The notes beneath the pieces are model-generated. The model did no database searches. It saw nothing but the letters and a program-made list of their open reading frames with translations, and was not told the origin of the DNA. DNA of 9,088 nt from an uncultured Eubacterium sp. (GTDB taxonomy: Bacteria; Bacillota; Clostridia; Lachnospirales; Lachnospiraceae), in NCBI GenBank assembly GCA_900547255.1, contig URGC01000096.1:1-9088 (forward strand), in the 5' to 3' direction. Each line of letters begins with the position of its first letter. The first letter of the stretch is position 1. Both the position numbers and the translations under genes were made by a program. This document shows, one piece after another, positions 6,327-9,088 of the stretch.

Positions 6327-7523
6327 ATGGAAAGTTGTAATAGTAAGTATAAGCGTCTGGTGTCATACATTTATTCATATCCGGGAGGATGCCGTGACAG
6401 AAATGTGGGATTTGCAAAGGCAGAGGTGCGTAATGGAATGTTTACGCTGAATGTGACTTTGTGTGGAGTGTATCGTGATGCACCAGAGGGATTTGGGATA
6501 TATCTGCTGTTTGACAGAACGAGAGAACAACAGACCTATAATATGCTTCCAGTTGGTTCGGTTATTGTTAATTGCGGCAAAGGTAAGTTTCAGGGCATAT
6601 TTAATCCGGGTAATATAGAGTCGTCAGGATATCAGTTTGATGAGATTAAGGGAATTGGTGTGCTTACCGAGAAAGACAATTATTACATGTGTTTCAGCCT
6701 GTGGGAAGCGGATACGATTAACCCGTCTAAGTGCGTGTATCTGCCTAAGGGGTATAAGCGGGCTGAATCCAAGCCTAACATGAATGAGTGCGGACAGCAG
6801 ACGGATAAGCATGCTTATACACACCATATAGATGAACCAAAAAAACACGATAATATTCTTACAGCAGCAGAAGCCAGCGAGCCTACAGCAGAAGCCAGCG
6901 AGCCCACATCAGATGCCAGTCCTGAAAAAAATATGTCTGCCAGTGTTATAAAAGATGAACCGAATAGCAGGATTGAGAATGGTGAGCCACTTGGAAAATT
7001 AAATGGTTCAGAATATGAGCAGTCTGGAAAATTAAATAAGTCAGAATGTGAGCAACTTGAGCAGTTAAATGGTTCAGAATCTGAGCAACCTGAAAGATTG
7101 AACAAAAAGGACATGTCGGATAATGTTGGAATACATGATAATTACAAAAATATTGGCGCAGGTAACAAAGGAAGCATAGATGTTGAGAGACTTTTTATTC
7201 ATGCTGATTATGTCAACGCATTTGATGATGACTATTATTATGATTGTATAGAAGTGACACCGGAGATGTTGAAGAGGTTTATGGGAAATGATGCTGTTGG
7301 GAATAATTCATTTTTGATGCATAGTTATTATACATATAGACATCTGCTTTTTGGAAGAGTTGCGGACAATGATAATGGAACAAAGTATTTTATCGGAGTT
7401 CCGGGAATGTACTCTAATAAGGAGCGGTATCTGGCAACGATGTTCGGATTTAATAATTTCAAGAAGAGCCATAGAAGCGATTACCCTAATCCATATTTTG
7501 GATATTGGTATACAGAGATTTAA
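6327..7523 (+). CDS. Two-domain protein of a Lachnospiraceae-type uncharacterised family (possibly DUF6128)
   Basis: The product has 398 residues from ATG 6327; a TTG at 6324 would add one. AAGGAAG at 6311-6317 lies nine bases upstream of the ATG. The N-terminal domain (about 10-145) begins with YIYSYPGG and NVGFAKAEVRNG, and looks beta-rich and globular. A hydrophilic linker (about 150-285) is rich in E, S, N and K and contains two repeat sets: 7-residue AEASEPT units and 11-residue units of the form xGKLNxSExEQ. The C-terminal domain (about 288-398) is aromatic, with IHADYVNAFDDDYYYD, GVPGMYSNKERYLATMFGF and a final FGYWYTEI. There is no signal peptide, membrane segment or catalytic motif that I can name. 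From memory the two conserved ends resemble proteins labelled DUF6128; that name is tentative. It follows the nuclease-like gene on the same strand without a clear terminator between them, so they may be co-transcribed. Confidence 0.75.
   Translation: MESCNSKYKRLVSYIYSYPGGCRDRNVGFAKAEVRNGMFTLNVTLCGVYRDAPEGFGIYLLFDRTREQQTYNMLPVGSVIVNCGKGKFQGIFNPGNIESSGYQFDEIKGIGVLTEKDNYYMCFSLWEADTINPSKCVYLPKGYKRAESKPNMNECGQQTDKHAYTHHIDEPKKHDNILTAAEASEPTAEASEPTSDASPEKNMSASVIKDEPNSRIENGEPLGKLNGSEYEQSGKLNKSECEQLEQLNGSESEQPERLNKKDMSDNVGIHDNYKNIGAGNKGSIDVERLFIHADYVNAFDDDYYYDCIEVTPEMLKRFMGNDAVGNNSFLMHSYYTYRHLLFGRVADNDNGTKYFIGVPGMYSNKERYLATMFGFNNFKKSHRSDYPNPYFGYWYTEI
6864..7088. repeat. In-frame 21-bp and 33-bp tandem repeats in the linker
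   Basis: Two 21-bp units (6864-6884, 6885-6905) encode the AEASEPT pair; they differ at two bases. Three 33-bp units (6990-7022, 7023-7055, 7056-7088) plus a partial fourth encode the LGKLNGSEYEQ-type units. All lengths are multiples of three, so copy-number change would lengthen or shorten the linker without breaking the frame. Confidence 0.85.
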
Positions 7524-7591
7524 GCTGGTATCAGTTCACAGATTGCGGTGTAACCTGAGATAGAGACTTAATGAGCCGATTATGGTTAAAG

Positions 7592-8128
7592 TTAAACAAT
7601 ATAGACATAGCGCAGATGGTCGAGCCACTGACCTCCAATCATTGCGTATGCGTGCGCTGTACCTTCGCTGATAAATCCAAGAGATTCACATAATTTAATT
7701 GAGCGCAGATTGTCGGGGTGTATGTAGGCTTCAACCCTATGCATTCCATAATCTGCGACAATTGCTTTAAGAGCCATTGTAACCATTTTTTTGCCAAGAC
7801 CCTGACAAGCAAATTGTCTGTCTATCTTATAGCCGATAATGCATGAACTCATGCATTTGTTGATATTGGAGAATGAAACACTGCCAATTATCCTATCGGA
7901 GTCATTCTGATATAGATAGTAACGTGCGTGCTTTAGCTGGTAAAATGCCTTGAATTCAGCTTTTACAAGAGAGTTAATGAATTCTTTTGTGTAGAAATGT
8001 GTTGGCTTATCAACTTCATATGGGTCAAAATATGCCCTGTTACTGTAATAGAAATTAAATATATCATCCGTGTATCGCTCATCGAGGACTTTAAGTGTTA
8101 AGTTGTTTTCGGTATATTCGTATTTCAT
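7592..8128 (-). CDS. GNAT family N-acetyltransferase, RimJ/RimL-like
   Basis: The 178-residue soluble protein has the GNAT fold of acetyl-CoA-dependent acetyltransferases. Strand beta-4 and the pyrophosphate-binding loop are at IGYKIDRQFACQGLGKKM (98-115), with Q109-G-L-G-K in the place of the usual Q/RxxGxG/A signature. The C-terminal signature of the RimJ/RimL group follows: HRVEAYIHPDNLRSIKLCE from 130 and LGFISEG at 150-156, with N140 in the conserved asparagine position. The substrate cannot be told; relatives acetylate protein N-termini, ribosomal proteins or small molecules. The start is supported by AGGAGG (8133-8138) four bases upstream. It lies 74 bases after tadA on the same strand, so co-transcription is likely, and it converges with the gene ending at 7523 with no clear terminator in the 68-base gap. 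Confidence 0.9.
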   Translation of the reverse strand: MKYEYTENNLTLKVLDERYTDDIFNFYYSNRAYFDPYEVDKPTHFYTKEFINSLVKAEFKAFYQLKHARYYLYQNDSDRIIGSVSFSNINKCMSSCIIGYKIDRQFACQGLGKKMVTMALKAIVADYGMHRVEAYIHPDNLRSIKLCESLGFISEGTAHAYAMIGGQWLDHLRYVYIV

Positions 8129-8171
8129 ATGTCCTCCTATATGTCACCATAATTTGTGAAATGTGTATTTG

Positions 8172-8201
8172 TATAATGCGCTTCTGAATTAGTGCATTAT
8201 A
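8172..8201 (-). other. Stem-loop between tadA and the acetyltransferase gene
   Basis: TATAATGC (8172-8179) is a perfect inverted repeat of GCATTATA (8194-8201) with a 14-base loop. It begins one base into the tadA stop codon vicinity on the - strand. There is no T-run after it in the direction of transcription, so it may be a processing or stability stem rather than a terminator. Confidence 0.45.
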
Positions 8202-8202
8202 G

Positions 8203-8694
8203 CTATTTTTTCTTGCTTTCTCGTAATGCTTTAAAAAATGTTGTAAGCAGATTGCTGCACTGTTCATCAAGCACGCCTCTTGTGACTGAGCAGACGTGGT
8301 TAAATTGTGGCATTTCGAGAATATTAAGGATTGAACCGCCACATCCGGCTTTTGGATTCATTGAGCCAATTACAACGCGTGGAATCCTTGCCTGAACAAT
8401 TGCGCCGGCACACATCTGGCAAGGTTCAAGTGTTATGTATATCGTACATTCTTCAAGACGCCAATCGCCGATTGCCTTGCTGGCTTTTTTAATCGCAGTT
8501 ATTTCAGCATGTCCGAGTGTGGTTTTATCTGTATTTCTACGATTATATCCCCTGCCGATAATCTTACCATCATGAACAATAACACATCCAATTGGAACTT
8601 CCATGAGTTTTTCAGCTTTTTTTGCCTGCTTTAAGGCTTCTTTCATGTATTTTTCATCGAGAGATGCAATCTCTGTATCCGTATTATTACCCAT
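8203..8694 (-). CDS. tadA: tRNA-specific adenosine deaminase TadA
   Basis: TadA deaminates adenosine-34 to inosine in the anticodon of tRNA-Arg(ACG), allowing one tRNA to read several arginine codons; it is usually essential. The 163-residue length matches the family (about 150-167). The zinc-dependent cytidine-deaminase-fold motifs are intact: H62-A-E64 with the catalytic glutamate, and P91-C92-x-x-C95 with both zinc ligands. VPIGCVIV (33-40), GDWRLEECTIYITLEPC (from 76), PKAGCGG (114-120) and FNH (131-133) are typical. The ATG at 8694 has AGGAGA (8701-8706) six bases upstream. An upstream in-frame ATG at 8793 would add 33 residues unlike the family and lacks a binding site; the predicted promoter and leader hairpin occupy that region. 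It heads a likely operon with the acetyltransferase gene. Confidence 0.95.
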   Translation of the reverse strand: MGNNTDTEIASLDEKYMKEALKQAKKAEKLMEVPIGCVIVHDGKIIGRGYNRRNTDKTTLGHAEITAIKKASKAIGDWRLEECTIYITLEPCQMCAGAIVQARIPRVVIGSMNPKAGCGGSILNILEMPQFNHVCSVTRGVLDEQCSNLLTTFFKALRESKKK

Positions 8695-8723
8695 AAAAGT
8701 TCTCCTGAATTTAGAATTGAAAA

Positions 8724-8781
8724 ATGCTGCTACGATATTATTAATATTGTCATGACGTAATTGACATTTGCTAAGCAGCAT
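8724..8781 (-). promoter_or_regulatory. Leader hairpin with U-tract upstream of tadA, attenuator-like
   Basis: On the - strand ATGCTGCT (8781-8774) pairs perfectly with AGCAGCAT (8731-8724), followed by TTTTTC. The loop of 42 bases contains smaller stems: TGTCA (8749-8753) with TGACA (8762-8766), and an ATATT/AATAT pair. It lies between the predicted tadA promoter and its ribosome binding site. The form suggests a weak terminator or attenuator, but the large loop makes this uncertain. Confidence 0.45.
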
Positions 8782-8797
8782 GTTGTAAAACATATTT

Positions 8798-8827
8798 AGT
8801 ATAACATATATTTAATAGAATTGACAG
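8798..8827 (-). promoter_or_regulatory. Possible extended -10 promoter of tadA
   Basis: On the - strand TGTTATACT (8806-8798) is an extended -10 box. CTGTCA (8827-8822) is a partial -35 match with an 18-base spacer. The leader to the ATG would be about 97 bases and would contain the hairpin at 8724-8781. Confidence 0.45.
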
Positions 8828-8940
8828 ATTGTGAGAAAGAAGTGGTGAGAGGTCACAGAGGAAGCTATAAGTAATTAGATTGTGAAATAAAAGTAGTGAG
8901 AGGCCACAGAGGAAGCTGTAAGTGATTAGATTGTGAAAAA
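8826..8940. repeat. Tandem 51-bp repeats upstream of tadA
   Basis: Unit one is 8826-8876 and unit two is 8877-8927; a partial third unit (AGATTGTGAAA) begins at 8928. Shared blocks are AGATTGTGA, GTGAGAGG(T/C)CACAGAGG and AAGCT(A/G)TAAGT. The period is exactly 51. The array ends about 20 bases before element copy 3, as the 24-bp array does before copy 1, and a single related unit occurs near 4653. Confidence 0.85.
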
Positions 8941-8960
8941 ACTGTATGTCAGGAATTTGT

Positions 8961-9088
8961 TTGGCTGGAATGCATGTATTTCACTATAAAAATCCAAAAA
9001 CATAGAAAAATAAGACTGTTTTAGTCAGTAATTTAGTCAAGTCCATTTTTGTGTGTAAATTCGTTTCAGTTAAAATGTAATTATTATT
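8961..9088. repeat. Palindromic intergenic element, copy 3 (left half, cut by window edge)
   Basis: TTGGCT begins at 8961, and TATTTCAC and AAAAATCCAA fall at the same offsets as in copy 2. The first 37 bases match copy 2 at 29 positions. Similarity drops further in. The central hairpin and right end, if present, lie beyond the window. Nothing coding is visible from 8828 to the end. Confidence 0.6.

Noticed and set aside
6815..7114. 99-codon - strand ORF inside the two-domain protein gene
   Set aside because: It is the antisense reading of the linker repeats, and its repetitive Cys/Ser/Phe composition follows from that.
7524..7591. Intrinsic terminator between the convergent genes
   Set aside because: No GC-rich stem followed by a T-run was found on either strand.
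8695..8793. Upstream ATG extending TadA by 33 residues
   Set aside because: It has no binding site, the residues do not resemble TadA, and the region holds a leader hairpin.

Overview
The window looks like chromosomal DNA from a low-GC Gram-positive anaerobe of the class Clostridia, most likely a Lachnospiraceae member. The grounds are AT-rich spacers, AGGAGG-type ribosome binding sites, the metG-tatD-rsmA gene order typical of Firmicutes, and two accessory proteins that resemble families I associate with Lachnospiraceae. The species assignment is inference.

Layout. Positions 1-4556 hold three housekeeping genes on the + strand: metG (methionyl-tRNA synthetase), tatD (TatD-type metal-dependent deoxyribonuclease) and rsmA/ksgA (16S rRNA dimethyladenosine transferase). 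The rnmV gene that often sits between tatD and rsmA in Firmicutes is absent. Positions 4557-5368 are a long non-coding spacer filled with repeats. Positions 5369-7523 hold two poorly characterised + strand genes: a protein with a PD-(D/E)XK-like C-terminal half, probably with a frameshifted N-terminus, and a two-domain Lachnospiraceae-type protein with a repetitive linker. Positions 7592-8694 hold a convergent - strand pair, tadA (tRNA adenosine deaminase) followed by a GNAT acetyltransferase. The last ~390 bases are repeats.

The translation theme is strong: metG charges tRNA-Met, rsmA matures 16S rRNA and tadA makes inosine-34 in tRNA. The two middle genes have no evident link to it.

The most unusual content is intergenic. 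A palindromic element of exactly 239 bp between matching end motifs occurs downstream of metG and downstream of rsmA, and a third copy runs off the right edge. Each is preceded by short tandem repeats, and the central hairpin of copy 2 is a textbook bidirectional terminator. A second, unrelated hairpin repeat (GGGTCAA...TTGACCC) sits at almost the same distance upstream of two predicted promoters. I see no CRISPR array, tRNA, rRNA, transposase, phage or recognisable defence operon. The best candidates for something new are the repeat families, the frameshifted gene and several leader hairpins.
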